A DNA stretch of 64,000 nt from Spongorhabdus nitratireducens (GCA_947387575.1 CANDOC010000009.1:124001-188000), one strand, 5' to 3'. Numbered from the stretch's first letter, positions 45,598 to 55,081 are shown. Notes: generated from the letters alone by a model not told the origin. A program made the numbers and translations.

Positions 45598-46893
45598 ATG
45601 ATCAAGATTGTTCATTACATCAACCAGTTCTTCGGTCAGAAGGGTGGCGAAGAAGCTGCCGACCTGCCGATCGAGTTGGTCGAAGGTCCGGTTGGACCAG
45701 GTACTGCACTAGCTGCAGCGCTGCAAGGCAAGGCCGAGATCGTTAAGACAATTATCTGCGGTGACTCCTACTTCAACGAAAATGAAGAAGTAGCTTGCAT
45801 GGGTATTCGGGAAATCCTGGACGAAGTTCAGCCAGACCTGATCGTTGCCGGTCCTGCGTTTAACGCCGGCCGTTACGGCATGGCTTGCGGCAAAGTAGGC
45901 GAAGTTGCTCACAGTATGGGCATCGCTGCTATCTCCGGTATGTACGTTGAAAACCCGGGTTATGAACTGTACCGCAACTTCTCCTTCATGGTTGAAACCT
46001 CCAACAGTGCTGCCGGCATGCGTAAAGCAATGCCTGCAATGGCTCAGCTGGTTTCCTCATGGATCGAGAAGGAAGGCAAACTGGGTACTCCTGAAGAAGA
46101 AGGCTACATGCCTCGCGGTCTGCGCGTTAACTTCTTCGCTGAAGAGCGTGGCGCCAAGCGTGCGGTTAACATGCTGATCAACAAGCTGGAAGGTAAAGAG
46201 TTCAAGACTGAATACCCAATGCCGGTATTCGACCGTGTTGAACCTCAGCCTCCTGTGATTGACCTGAGCAAGGCAACTATCGCTCTGGTAACTTCCGGTG
46301 GTGTGGTACCCAAGGGTAACCCAGATCACATCGAATCTTCTTCTGCTTCCAAGTACGGCGAATACAGCATTGAAGGCCTGGACTTCCTGACTGAAGCGTC
46401 TCACGAAACTGCTCACGGTGGGTATGACCCGGTTGCCTGTAACCAGGCACCTGACCGCGTTCTGCCCGTTGACGTTCTCCGTGAAATGGAAAAAAAAGGC
46501 AAGATTGGCAAGCTGCACAATCTGTTCTACACCACCGTTGGTAACGGTACTTCTGTATCCAATTCCAAGGCGTTTGGTGCTGAAATCGCGATGCACTTGA
46601 AGAATGCCGGGGTTTCCGCCGCCATTCTGACCTCCACCTGAGGCACCTGCACGCGTTGCGGTGCAACGCTCGTCAAAGAAATTGAAAAAGTTATGCCTGT
46701 AGTTCACATCGCCACTGTTGTGCCGATCTCCCAGACTGTAGGTGCTAACCGTATCGTACCGGCCATCGCCATCCCTCACCCACTGGGTGATCCGAAGATG
46801 GATCCGGCAGAAGAGAAAGTCGCTCGTCGTGAAATGGTAGAAAAGGCACTGACCGCCCTGACTACCGACATCGAAGACCAGACAGTCTTCTGA
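45598..46893 (+). CDS. grdB: Glycine reductase selenoprotein B (UGA = selenocysteine)
   Basis: 431 residues when the TGA at 46639-46641 is read as selenocysteine (residue 348). The motif is U-GTC-TRC, the UxxCxxC site of glycine reductase PB, and the family continues on both sides: TVGNGTSVSNSKAFGAEIA before, VPISQTVGANRIVPAIAIPHPLG after. GrdB attacks the glycine bound to GrdE's pyruvoyl group and passes the carboxymethyl unit to GrdA. Sequence resembles glycine rather than betaine reductase, but that choice is inferred. It ends the locus at a strong terminator. Standard calling would leave an artificial 347-residue protein and an orphan C-terminal fragment. Confidence 0.95.
46643..46664 (+). 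promoter_or_regulatory. Candidate SECIS hairpin of grdB with bulged U
   Basis: GCACC-T-GCA pairs with TGC-GGTGC around a CGCGT loop: eight pairs with a single bulged U on the 5' side. That is the layout of the E. coli fdhF SECIS upper stem (bulged U, G-containing loop), though about seven bases closer to the UGA. Confidence 0.6.
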
Positions 46894-46895
46894 TG

Positions 46896-46934
46896 AAAAA
46901 GCCCCCTGGTACTTAGTATCAGGGGGCTTTTTTC
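46896..46934 (+). terminator. Intrinsic terminator after grdB
   Basis: AAAAAGCCCCCTG pairs with CAGGGGGCTTTTTT; it begins 3 bases after the grdB stop and ends the locus. Confidence 0.92.
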
Positions 46935-47312
46935 TTTATATATACAGTCAGAGATGCAGTTTTCAATTCAATATAGTGATAACTACCGGCTCAGGTAAAT
47001 ATAACGGCGAATGCACTGTGTTGAATCGAAAATGTATTTTGTAACTTCAATTGCTGGATATATCACGGGTTTAAAACCCACTGCCTGATAACCATAAGAA
47101 GGCCGGTATTTCCAGATTCAATATATCTAACCACTGATCTGACAGCCAAGCCTGTCTTCCCGCAATAAAGGATGCTTTGCGCCGGCTTCTCATCCGCCTG
47201 CGTAAAACGGTAATCAACAACAAGGACTCAGAGTGACTGGCAGTTCATCGTCAGTCGGGTAGACGCTTGCCAAACCAGGTCATTAATACTGGTCCACAAG
47301 GGGGGACTCGCC
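46935..47312 (+). other. Leader region of the AGCS symporter gene
   Basis: 378 bases without a gene. It was checked for glycine-riboswitch-like conserved blocks because of the glycine context; none were recognised. It is AT-rich in the first half, where a promoter is likely, but no clear -35/-10 pair was chosen. Confidence 0.35.
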
Positions 47313-48704
47313 GTGGATGCGATAATGTCGCTTGTTCATTCTGCCAATAGTGTGTTGTGGGGATATTTATTGATATTCCTGCTCTGTGGTACAGGCATTT
47401 ACTTTACTATCAGGCTGCGCTTCGTTCAGGTTCGTCATTTCAGTCGCTCAATAAAATATGCCGTTTTCGGCACCAAAAAAGGTCAGCAGGCTGATGAGAA
47501 AGGAATGAGTTCTTTCCAGTCTCTGACCACTGCGGTTGCTGCCCAGGTGGGTACGGGTAACCTGGCCGGTGCTGCGACTGCCATTGCTGCAGGTGGTCCC
47601 GGCGCTATTTTCTGGATGTGGCTGACAGCTTTCTTCGGTATGGGCACCATCTTTGCCGAATCTGTTCTGTCCCAAGTCTATAAAGAAGACGTCAATGGTC
47701 AAACCCGGGGTGGTCCGGCGTATTACCTGAGTAAAGGTGTTGGCAGTAAGGCGCTGGGTGCCTTTTTTGCAGTGACCATTATTCTGGCACTGGGCTTTAT
47801 CGGCAATATGGTACAGGCCAACTCCATCGGTGCTGCCTTTGAAAATGCCTTTAACCTGCCACCACTGTGGGTAGGTATTGTTGTTGCCATTCTGGCCGGA
47901 CTTATTTTTAACGGCGGAGTAAAGGCGATAGCGTCGTTTACCTCCAAAGCTGTACCGCTGATGGCCATTATGTACATCGTTGGTAGTCTGTTTATTCTGC
48001 TAACTAACCTTGAAGCTGTTGCTGCGGGCTTCAAGATGATCTTTGTCGGTGCCTTTGATCCGGCTGCTGCAACCGGTGGTGTGCTGGGTGCCACTATCAA
48101 GGAAGCAGTTCGTTATGGTGTCGCCCGTGGCCTGTTTTCCAATGAAGCCGGTATGGGTTCCACCCCTCATGCTCATGCTGTAGCCAAGGTTGATCATCCG
48201 GTGCAGCAGGGCAACGTAGCCATGTTCGGGGTGTTCTTTGATACTTTTGTCATTCTGACGATTACTGCATTGGTCATTCTGACTGTACCGATTGATGGTT
48301 CCGTTACCGGTATCGAGCTGACACAGGCCGCCTTTACTGCAGGCATGGGCTCCTTTGGTGGCGTATTTATCGCTATTGCCCTGCTGTTCTTTGCCTTTTC
48401 TACGATCGTTGGCTGGTATTTCTTTGGTGAAGCCAATATCCGCTATCTGTTCCGCAAGGATGGCGACAAGGCCGTTAAGATCTACAGTCTGGTTGTCATG
48501 CTGTTTATTGTGCTGGGTTGTACCCTGAAAGTTGAATTTGTCTGGGAACTTGCAGATTTCTTCAATGGCATGATGGTATTCCCTAACCTGATCGGTCTGC
48601 TGATTCTGGCCAGGGTTGTAAATACCAAGCTGAAGGACTTTGAAACCAGTTTCCTGCCGCAGGAAGAGCAGGAGAAACAGGCGCCGGTAGAACAACACTC
48701 ATAA
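47313..48704 (+). CDS. Sodium:alanine/glycine symporter (AGCS family)
   Basis: 463 residues with about eleven membrane helices. AGCS signatures include AAQVGTGNLAGAATAIAAGGPGAIFWMW (from about residue 76) and the downstream SNEAGMGSTPHAHAVAKVDHP region near 280. Imports alanine and/or glycine with sodium. GTG start at 47313 is supported by AAGGGGGG seven bases upstream; an ATG four codons later has no such spacing. Being directly downstream of glycine reductase, it is likely the glycine supplier, an inference from context. Confidence 0.92.
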   Translation: MDAIMSLVHSANSVLWGYLLIFLLCGTGIYFTIRLRFVQVRHFSRSIKYAVFGTKKGQQADEKGMSSFQSLTTAVAAQVGTGNLAGAATAIAAGGPGAIFWMWLTAFFGMGTIFAESVLSQVYKEDVNGQTRGGPAYYLSKGVGSKALGAFFAVTIILALGFIGNMVQANSIGAAFENAFNLPPLWVGIVVAILAGLIFNGGVKAIASFTSKAVPLMAIMYIVGSLFILLTNLEAVAAGFKMIFVGAFDPAAATGGVLGATIKEAVRYGVARGLFSNEAGMGSTPHAHAVAKVDHPVQQGNVAMFGVFFDTFVILTITALVILTVPIDGSVTGIELTQAAFTAGMGSFGGVFIAIALLFFAFSTIVGWYFFGEANIRYLFRKDGDKAVKIYSLVVMLFIVLGCTLKVEFVWELADFFNGMMVFPNLIGLLILARVVNTKLKDFETSFLPQEEQEKQAPVEQHS

Positions 48705-48720
48705 AAAACACGCCCGAGAG

Positions 48721-48757
48721 AAGCAAAACAGGGGCATTTTAAGCCCCTGTTTTGCTT
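48721..48757. terminator. Bidirectional terminator between convergent symporter and focA
   Basis: AAGCAAAACAGGGGC pairs perfectly with GCCCCTGTTTTGCTT; loop ATTTTAA. It serves both converging genes and touches the focA stop codon. Confidence 0.85.
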
Positions 48758-49629
48758 CAACTGTCTGAATCTCTAAGATGCACAAACCAGTTACTTAGCC
48801 CGACCATGACACCACCGCCAATAATATTACCAATGGTTACCGGTATCAGGTTCATCACAATAATGTTGTACATGTTGATTTTGGAGAAGTCTGCAGAGGT
48901 GTAGCCAATAGCCTGCCACATTTCCGGGGTGGCCAGATCCTTGACCATATAGCCCATGGGTAACAGATACATATTGGCAACCGAGTGTTCAAAACCAGCG
49001 GCAACAAAAGCGGCAACAGGGAGGATACAGGCGAACATTTTGCCTGCAGCTGTGCGGGCACTCAGACTCATCCAGTAAGTCAGGCAGACCAGCAGGTTGC
49101 ACAATACACCAAGGATTAACGACTGCATAAAGGTATGACTGAGCTTGGCCTTGGCAATGTACATGTACGACAAACCTACAAGACCATGTCCGCTCTCCCA
49201 GGCACCGCTGCCAATAATCAGAAAGGCAAAAATCAGCGAACCTGCCATATTACCGAAGTACACCAGCGTCCAGTTGCGGGCGATATCGCCAAACTTCAGT
49301 CGTCCGGTCGCCTTGCCCATTAATAGCAGGGTATTGCTGGTAAACAGTTCGGCTCCACAAAGAATAACCATCATCAGACCGGTACTGAACACAATCCCGC
49401 CCAGAATCTTGGCAACACCATAGGGCAGCTCTGCTGAACCAGCGCCGGCTATGGCATAAAACATACCGGCAATAGCGATAAATATGCCGGCAAGAATAGC
49501 CAGTACAATGGTGATTTCCGGGTGTTTTCTGGCTTTGCCTACCGCTGCACTTTCGGCCAGTCGGGCCATTTCAGCAGGCGGTACGGCACCAAAATGAGGG
49601 GCGCTGTGAGAAGAATGTTTGGGCTGCAT
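48757..49629 (-). CDS. focA: Formate/nitrite transporter (FocA-like)
   Basis: 290 residues, six membrane helices, FNT family pentameric channel. Family stretches include GAELFTSNTLLLMGKATGRL (third helix region) and the FEHSVANMYLLPMG motif near residue 210, which holds the central histidine of FocA channels. It could export or import formate; nitrite transport is an alternative. It converges on the glycine transporter. A link to glycine fermentation by-products is plausible but unproven. Confidence 0.9.
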   Translation of the reverse strand: MQPKHSSHSAPHFGAVPPAEMARLAESAAVGKARKHPEITIVLAILAGIFIAIAGMFYAIAGAGSAELPYGVAKILGGIVFSTGLMMVILCGAELFTSNTLLLMGKATGRLKFGDIARNWTLVYFGNMAGSLIFAFLIIGSGAWESGHGLVGLSYMYIAKAKLSHTFMQSLILGVLCNLLVCLTYWMSLSARTAAGKMFACILPVAAFVAAGFEHSVANMYLLPMGYMVKDLATPEMWQAIGYTSADFSKINMYNIIVMNLIPVTIGNIIGGGVMVGLSNWFVHLRDSDS

Positions 49630-49737
49630 GGTGATATCCGGAGGCAGGCATCATTAGAAAAACAAACCTCCCAATAATAGTTGAGGCTGTTTAACTGTGA
49701 TGACTGCAATCTGGTTCGGTGCCTGTATCAGGGGCGA

Positions 49738-50163
49738 TCAGAGGCGTTTGTTTCTTGAAGGAGGGCAGGTGGGATTACCCAGCAAAAAGCCGAGTCGACT
49801 TGCAAGAGCATGCCGGTTTCTGGCGAACAGCTTGTATATAACGTCGGCAACATACCGCATCAAAGGCCAGCGCAGGGGCGCAATCCAGTATCCGCGACCA
49901 ACGCTTTCCCAGGCCGCGAGGGTGGCATCAATACCTGTAACCAGACGTTCATTACCCAGTCGGGCGTGCAGCTTTCTGTCCAGCTGTTCCAGATCCAGGT
50001 CCTGATAGCTCTGCTGAAAATTCTCCTGATGAATATCGACTAATAGCAGCTTCCGATCTGTATTCAGGGATTCCAGCCAGTGAATCTCTTTCATACAAAG
50101 GGGGCAGTGACCATCATAAAACAGGGTGACAGGAAAGGTGACATCCTTGCGCTTCAGTGTCAT
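49738..50163 (-). CDS. DCC-family thiol-disulfide oxidoreductase (DUF393)
   Basis: 141 residues with the DxxCxxC motif FYDGHCPLCMKE at about 16-26 that defines the DUF393 family, a thioredoxin-like fold with a CPLC pair. It has no signal peptide, so cytoplasmic. Substrates of this family are unknown. It lies 14 bases from the lipocalin gene upstream on the same strand and is probably co-transcribed. Confidence 0.85.
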   Translation of the reverse strand: MTLKRKDVTFPVTLFYDGHCPLCMKEIHWLESLNTDRKLLLVDIHQENFQQSYQDLDLEQLDRKLHARLGNERLVTGIDATLAAWESVGRGYWIAPLRWPLMRYVADVIYKLFARNRHALASRLGFLLGNPTCPPSRNKRL

Positions 50164-50177
50164 CAGGCATTGTCCTT

Positions 50178-50708
50178 TCAGTGAGACTGCTGGCCATTGT
50201 GAAGAGGGTAAATCAGTTTGTCGGTATCAAAACCAAGCTGTTCTGCCTTGTCCAGTAACTGTTGTAAGGTTGCCTTATCTATCTCCGGGGTTCTGGACAG
50301 TATCCAGAAGTAGGACTTATTGGGGCCTGAAACCATGGCATGCTGGTACTCGTTATCGAGATCGAAAACGATATACGAGCCGTAAAACGGCCCAAAAAAC
50401 GACACTTTCAAGTAAGCTGTATCGGACTTGCCAACGAAATAAGCCTTCCCTTCAGCCTGACGCCATCTGTTGTCAGTCGATGAATAGCCAAGGTTGAGTA
50501 CACTTATCCCTCCATCTTTCCGCAAGGTATAAGTCGCAGTGACTTTACTGAGCCCTCGCTCAAAAGAATGATCCAGACGGGCGACCTCATACCATGTTCC
50601 AAGATAACGATTGATATTGAAATCTCTCACAGGCTCGATGCCTGTCGGGATTCCGACACAACCCGTCAGCAATAAAAACAACGGCAGCAGAGTGAGGCGC
50701 AGATCCAT
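50178..50708 (-). CDS. blc: Outer-membrane lipocalin Blc
   Basis: 176 residues: signal peptide with lipobox LTGC (cysteine about residue 17), lipocalin motif 1 NRYLGTWYEVARLDHSFERGL (about 33-53, Trp conserved) and motif 2 in YFWILSRTP (about 134-142). Bacterial lipocalins bind lysophospholipids and fatty acids at the outer membrane. Likely co-transcribed with the DCC gene. Confidence 0.93.
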   Translation of the reverse strand: MDLRLTLLPLFLLLTGCVGIPTGIEPVRDFNINRYLGTWYEVARLDHSFERGLSKVTATYTLRKDGGISVLNLGYSSTDNRWRQAEGKAYFVGKSDTAYLKVSFFGPFYGSYIVFDLDNEYQHAMVSGPNKSYFWILSRTPEIDKATLQQLLDKAEQLGFDTDKLIYPLHNGQQSH

Positions 50709-50745
50709 ATCTGGTGTCCCTGTCAGCTATGGTGATAATTTAGTA

Positions 50746-50760
50746 ATAGCTTAAATCTAT
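50746..50760 (+). promoter_or_regulatory. OxyR-like half-site upstream of ahpC
   Basis: ATAGCTTAAATCTAT matches the OxyR half-site ATAGnTnnnAnCTAT at every defined position. The second half-site on either side is poor. It lies 130 bases before ahpC in the divergent blc-ahpC gap. Confidence 0.45.
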
Positions 50761-50889
50761 CTGTTTTATTTATTTAATTAAATTCAATAATCGATGGCGG
50801 AAGCATATTCTTAACCTGTCTCCGGCGCACACAGCCGGGCTTTAAACCAGACCGCTCTGGAAATGAGAACAGGGCAAGGAAAGAAAATC

Positions 50890-51453
50890 ATGTCATTAGT
50901 TAACACTGTCATCAAGCCGTTTAAAGCGACTGCATTCCACCAAGGCGATTTCGTTGAACTGACTGAAGCTGATCTGAAGGGTAAATGGTCTGTCGTATTC
51001 TTCTACCCGGCTGACTTCACCTTCGTCTGCCCGACTGAACTGGGTGACCTGGCTGACCACTACGAGCAGCTGCAACAGATGGGCGTCGAAGTGTACTCCG
51101 TATCCACTGACACTCACTTCACTCACAAAGCATGGCATGACAGCTCTGAAACCATCGGCAAGATTCAATTCCCGATGATTGGTGATCCGACCGGCCTGAT
51201 CAGCCGCAACTTTGAAGTCATGATTGAAGAAGAAGGTCTGGCGCTCCGCGGTACCTTCGTGATGAACCCGGAAGGTGAGATCAAGGTTGTTGAAACTAAT
51301 GATCTGGGTATCGGTCGCTCTGCCAAAGAGCTGATTCGCAAGATTCAGGCTGCCCAGTACGTTGCTGAGCATGATGGTGAAGTCTGCCCGGCCGCATGGC
51401 AGCCAGGTGAAGAAACACTGGCTCCGTCTCTGGATCTGATCGGCAAGATCTAA
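50890..51453 (+). CDS. ahpC: Alkyl hydroperoxide reductase peroxiredoxin AhpC
   Basis: 187-residue 2-Cys peroxiredoxin that reduces hydrogen peroxide and organic peroxides. Peroxidatic Cys47 is in [12 protein letters not shown]; resolving Cys166 is in GEVCPAAW. Both match the E. coli-type AhpC length and spacing. ATG 50890 has AAGGAAAG upstream and gives the family start MSLVNT; an in-frame ATG nine codons earlier is less likely. Codon use is highly biased. It is reduced by AhpF, encoded 123 bases downstream. Confidence 0.97.
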   Translation: MSLVNTVIKPFKATAFHQGDFVELTEADLKGKWSVVFFYPADFTFVCPTELGDLADHYEQLQQMGVEVYSVSTDTHFTHKAWHDSSETIGKIQFPMIGDPTGLISRNFEVMIEEEGLALRGTFVMNPEGEIKVVETNDLGIGRSAKELIRKIQAAQYVAEHDGEVCPAAWQPGEETLAPSLDLIGKI

Positions 51454-51576
51454 AGCAGTAATGGCTCCCTGCAATCGGGGAGCCTGGTTCTTCAGGTAAA
51501 GAAACCATGAGCGAAAGGAAGTTTTTTATCGCCGTGGTGATGAAAAATTTCCGCAGTAAAAACAAGCGAGTCGACC

Positions 51577-53166
51577 ATGCTGGACGTGAACATCAAGAAG
51601 CAACTGGAAGCTTATTTCCAGAACCTGAAAACTCCTGTTGAGATCGTAGCGTCTCTGGACGACTCGGCAAAATCACAGGAAATGGCTGCACTGGTCAAAG
51701 ATCTGGACACGCTGTCCGCAAATATCAGTGTACGCGAAAGTCGTGAAGACAATGAACGCAAGCCGTCTATGGCCGTCATTGGAAAAAACGGACGTAAGGC
51801 GATTCGTTTTGCCGGGCTGCCAATGGGGCATGAATTCAACTCCCTGATTTTGGCTATTCTGCAAAGTGGTGGTCATCCGGCGAAGCTGGAATCCGGTCTG
51901 ATGCAGCAGATTGAACAGTTGGAAGGGGAGTTTAACTTTGAAACCTATATCTCCCTGTCCTGCCAGAACTGTCCGGAAGTAGTTCAGACACTGAACCTGA
52001 TGGCGGTACTGAACCCGAATATTACTCATACCATGATCGATGGTGCCCTGTTCCAGCAGGAAGTCGATGAACGACAGGTTATGGCGGTGCCATCCGTTTT
52101 TGTGAATGGCAAACCGTTTGGCCAGGGACGTATGAACACGGCTGAAATCGTCGCCAAACTGGATGTAAATGCTGAAAAGCGTGCGGCAGAAGAGATCAGC
52201 AAAAAAGATCCATATGATCTGCTGATTGTTGGTGGTGGACCAGCAGGTGCGGCAGCTGCAATTTATGCTGCCCGCAAAGGTATTCGTACCGGTGTTGTTG
52301 CTGACCGGTTTGGTGGTCAGGTACTGGATACCATGGCAATTGAAAACTTTATTTCAGTGAAGGAAACCGAAGGTCCAAAGTTGGTGGCCAATCTTGAGCA
52401 GCATGTTCTGGACTACGATGTGGATGTCATGAGCAACCAGCGTGCCAGTGCCCTGATTGAAAACAACCGTGCGGCAGGTGAGCTGGTGGAAGTTCAGCTG
52501 GAAAGTGGAGCCGCGCTGCAGAGTAAAACGGTATTAATGGCAACCGGTGCCCGCTGGAGAGAAATGAATGTGCCGGGTGAGCAGGAATACCGTGGTAAGG
52601 GTGTTGCCTACTGCCCACACTGTGATGGACCTCTGTTCAAAGGAAAGCGGGTAGCTGTAATCGGTGGAGGTAACTCCGGTGTTGAAGCAGCTATTGATCT
52701 GGCCGGTATTGTTTCCCATGTCACGCTGATCGAGTTTGACAGCAAGTTGCGAGCTGACGAGGTGCTGCAGCAGAAATTACGCTCTCTAGGTAACGTCACC
52801 ATTATCACCAGTGCGCTGACAACTGAAGTTTCAGGTGATGGAAAGCGGGTCAATGGTCTGGTTTACAAGAATCGGGAAACTGATAAAGAAATCAGGGTTG
52901 AGCTGGAAGGTATTTTTGTTCAGATTGGACTGGTACCCAATACCGACTTCCTGAAAGGCAGTCTGGAGCTTTCACCACGCGGAGAAATTATGATTGATGC
53001 TCGCGGTGAAACCTCTGTACCCGGTGTATTTGCTGCGGGTGATGTCACAACTGCCCCTTACAAGCAGATTATTATTGCTATGGGTAGCGGGGCAACAGCG
53101 TCACTTGGAGCTTTTGACTACCTGATTCGTAACTCCTTTGTAACAGATGAATCCCAGGCCGCATGA
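51577..53166 (+). CDS. ahpF: Alkyl hydroperoxide reductase subunit F (AhpF)
   Basis: 529-residue flavoprotein that passes electrons from NADH to AhpC. N-terminal tandem thioredoxin-like domain with CQNC (129-132), then a thioredoxin reductase module: FAD motif [10 protein letters not shown] (about 214), redox pair CPHC (346-349), NAD motif [10 protein letters not shown] (about 362) and FAD motif [10 protein letters not shown] (about 485). All redox pairs are present. It is unlike the nearby TrxB in having its thioredoxin domain active and N-terminal. A terminator follows. Confidence 0.97.
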   Translation: MLDVNIKKQLEAYFQNLKTPVEIVASLDDSAKSQEMAALVKDLDTLSANISVRESREDNERKPSMAVIGKNGRKAIRFAGLPMGHEFNSLILAILQSGGHPAKLESGLMQQIEQLEGEFNFETYISLSCQNCPEVVQTLNLMAVLNPNITHTMIDGALFQQEVDERQVMAVPSVFVNGKPFGQGRMNTAEIVAKLDVNAEKRAAEEISKKDPYDLLIVGGGPAGAAAAIYAARKGIRTGVVADRFGGQVLDTMAIENFISVKETEGPKLVANLEQHVLDYDVDVMSNQRASALIENNRAAGELVEVQLESGAALQSKTVLMATGARWREMNVPGEQEYRGKGVAYCPHCDGPLFKGKRVAVIGGGNSGVEAAIDLAGIVSHVTLIEFDSKLRADEVLQQKLRSLGNVTIITSALTTEVSGDGKRVNGLVYKNRETDKEIRVELEGIFVQIGLVPNTDFLKGSLELSPRGEIMIDARGETSVPGVFAAGDVTTAPYKQIIIAMGSGATASLGAFDYLIRNSFVTDESQAA

Positions 53167-53181
53167 GCACTGGATCAAGAT

Positions 53182-53213
53182 AAAAAAAGGGCTGTAGTTA
53201 CAGCCCTTTTTTT
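53182..53213. terminator. Bidirectional terminator between ahpF and tadG
   Basis: AAAAAAAGGGCTGTA pairs with TACAGCCCTTTTTTT across a short loop; A and T runs on both sides let it end both convergent transcripts. Confidence 0.92.
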
Positions 53214-53218
53214 ATGCT

Positions 53219-54496
53219 TCAAGCATTAGGGACAGCATAATTTCGGTCGTACAGGCGACCGACTTCCTCACTGATCAGGCTGATCAACAAACGATAAAGT
53301 TCGTTCATGTTATGAGCCGTATAATAGTTTTCCTTGCCGGCACATCGAGTTAGGTTGTCGTTTACCTTGTCGTTATAGTCAATACCAACAACCGCTATTC
53401 TTGATTTGACCGAATCTCCTGAAGCTGATGTTTGTGAATCCAGTCTGTCCCTGATTTTGTCGCAGTAGTTCCTTTGCAGTAATCTCTTGTGATTCTCGTT
53501 CTTGTTAGTGTCGTACCAGTTGCCTGAGTCGACACCATCTGAAACGATGATTATAAGCCGGTGAGGACTATGGGTTGTTTCTGCGACCTGGGCTGCCCTG
53601 ATTATTCCTTCAAAAGCAGCGGTACCATGACTGGCATACATGGATTGTATTTTGGACTTGATAACGGCCGGGTCAGATGTTGGTAATACAGTATGGAACC
53701 TCGCGCTGTCGGAATAATAACTCTTGGCGCATTTCTTTTTGGTGAACATCTTGCTCACCGTTTTGTTATGGTTGACTGAATGCCATGGCCGGTTAGTATC
53801 AAGCATTTGAGTTACTGGACAGCCATAGTTATTTCCTTCTCTTGTATAAAAATTGAAGGGCACCAGAGCCATGGTGTTTTGCAAATCAGGGTCGTCAGTT
53901 TCGGTCAGAATCTCATCAGCCAGATCCCGGACAATTGTTTTGAGCTGATCAATTTTCCTGTGTCCAGCCCACCAGTTGGTCATGGAACCTGAGAAGTCGA
54001 GCACGAGTACAACATCAATAGAGTCTGCATAGTATTTTCTGGCGACAGCCCGGGTCCGGTCGGTAACTTTCTGCTCAAACCCCAGCCCATCCTCATCCCA
54101 CTGTGGAAACCAGCTGTTGAATTTGGCCGTTACTTCCAGTTGATATTCGATGAAACGGTTAGTTGGTTTGCCATCAGGTGCAGTCTCCCCACACCCGGAA
54201 ACTTCTTTACAGGAGCGGGGGATAATATTGACCGAAATTTCTTCAGCGTCAGGAACCAGAGCCTGAATATATTTTCTGGCCAGTTCCCGGTTATGCTCGA
54301 TGTTTTCGTCTTCCCGGGCACTGACGGCCAGACTTGCAACTTCGATGGCATCATCAAGCTGGCCTTTAAGACGCAGGTATCGTGCACCTTCTACCCCGAG
54401 AGTCATCATAGCCAGTAGTGCCGGCAGCATAATGACAAACATGATGGCAGCAGCACCTTGCTGTTGCCGGAAAGATGAAATTGATCCGGTTTTCAT
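53219..54496 (-). CDS. tadG: TadG-like pilus assembly protein with vWA domain
   Basis: 425 residues. An N-terminal TadE-like hydrophobic helix (about 15-38, after QQQGAAAIMF) anchors it, followed by a von Willebrand A domain with an intact metal site DFSGS (167-171) and a later VSDGVDSGNW segment. TadG proteins stabilise or anchor Flp pili in the envelope. Last gene of the Tad operon, 15 bases after tadF. Confidence 0.88.
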   Translation of the reverse strand: MKTGSISSFRQQQGAAAIMFVIMLPALLAMMTLGVEGARYLRLKGQLDDAIEVASLAVSAREDENIEHNRELARKYIQALVPDAEEISVNIIPRSCKEVSGCGETAPDGKPTNRFIEYQLEVTAKFNSWFPQWDEDGLGFEQKVTDRTRAVARKYYADSIDVVLVLDFSGSMTNWWAGHRKIDQLKTIVRDLADEILTETDDPDLQNTMALVPFNFYTREGNNYGCPVTQMLDTNRPWHSVNHNKTVSKMFTKKKCAKSYYSDSARFHTVLPTSDPAVIKSKIQSMYASHGTAAFEGIIRAAQVAETTHSPHRLIIIVSDGVDSGNWYDTNKNENHKRLLQRNYCDKIRDRLDSQTSASGDSVKSRIAVVGIDYNDKVNDNLTRCAGKENYYTAHNMNELYRLLISLISEEVGRLYDRNYAVPNA

Positions 54497-54511
54497 TCTA
54501 CTGCTGCCCCC

Positions 54512-55081
54512 CTAGCGTCCCAACATAATGAAATTGGCGCGGACGGTAGTAAACTCAGAACCCAGAAAGTCACTCAATCTGTCGTCATCTTCATAGCAAA
54601 GACTGACCCGGTAAAGAGTTGCCTTGCGTCCCCAGCTGGTATCAATAAACAGTTCATCCATATCATCCAGCAATCGAGTGGGACGACAGTTTACGTCCCC
54701 TCTGGAACGGGGCTCATTATTCAATACTGGCCTGTCCTTGCCATCCACCTTCTGGAAACGTACCTGTTCCAGGTACATGCCCAGCTTGTCTTCATCAAAG
54801 TCTCCCATGGTACGTTCCATGGATTGGCTGACAAGGGTGTAAATCTGGGCAACTTGCTGGTTGGAGACTACTTCACTGTCGTTATAAAGCTGGGTGCGTT
54901 CCTTGATCACGTTGACTGCGGAATAACTGAGCCGTTGCAGGTTACCCTGAATGGTTTGCTTGATTGTCATGTCTGTGACAAACATCATGCACATCGCCAT
55001 AAACGAGGCGATCAGAGCAAATTCAATCAGGAAGTTACCGGATTGGTATTGCATACGTTGAGAGTGACGCTTGATACTCAC
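54512..55081 (-). CDS. tadF: TadF minor pseudopilin
   Basis: 189 residues. The N-terminus has the prepilin pattern SGNFLIEFALIASFMAM (Gly then Glu five residues later), the form processed by TadV, and one hydrophobic helix. The remainder is a periplasmic domain with two cysteines likely to form a disulfide (VNCRP and VSLCYED). It overlaps tadE by 4 bases (ATGA), so it is translationally coupled. Confidence 0.85.
   Translation of the reverse strand: MSIKRHSQRMQYQSGNFLIEFALIASFMAMCMMFVTDMTIKQTIQGNLQRLSYSAVNVIKERTQLYNDSEVVSNQQVAQIYTLVSQSMERTMGDFDEDKLGMYLEQVRFQKVDGKDRPVLNNEPRSRGDVNCRPTRLLDDMDELFIDTSWGRKATLYRVSLCYEDDDRLSDFLGSEFTTVRANFIMLGR

Noticed and set aside
46693-46893. Separate small gene after grdB
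   Set aside because: Its sequence is the conserved C-terminus of GrdB; it is the part of grdB beyond the selenocysteine UGA, not an independent gene.
46935-47312. Glycine riboswitch before the symporter or grd genes
   Set aside because: The conserved glycine aptamer core was looked for by eye here and in the grd spacers and not recognised. A covariance search would settle it.
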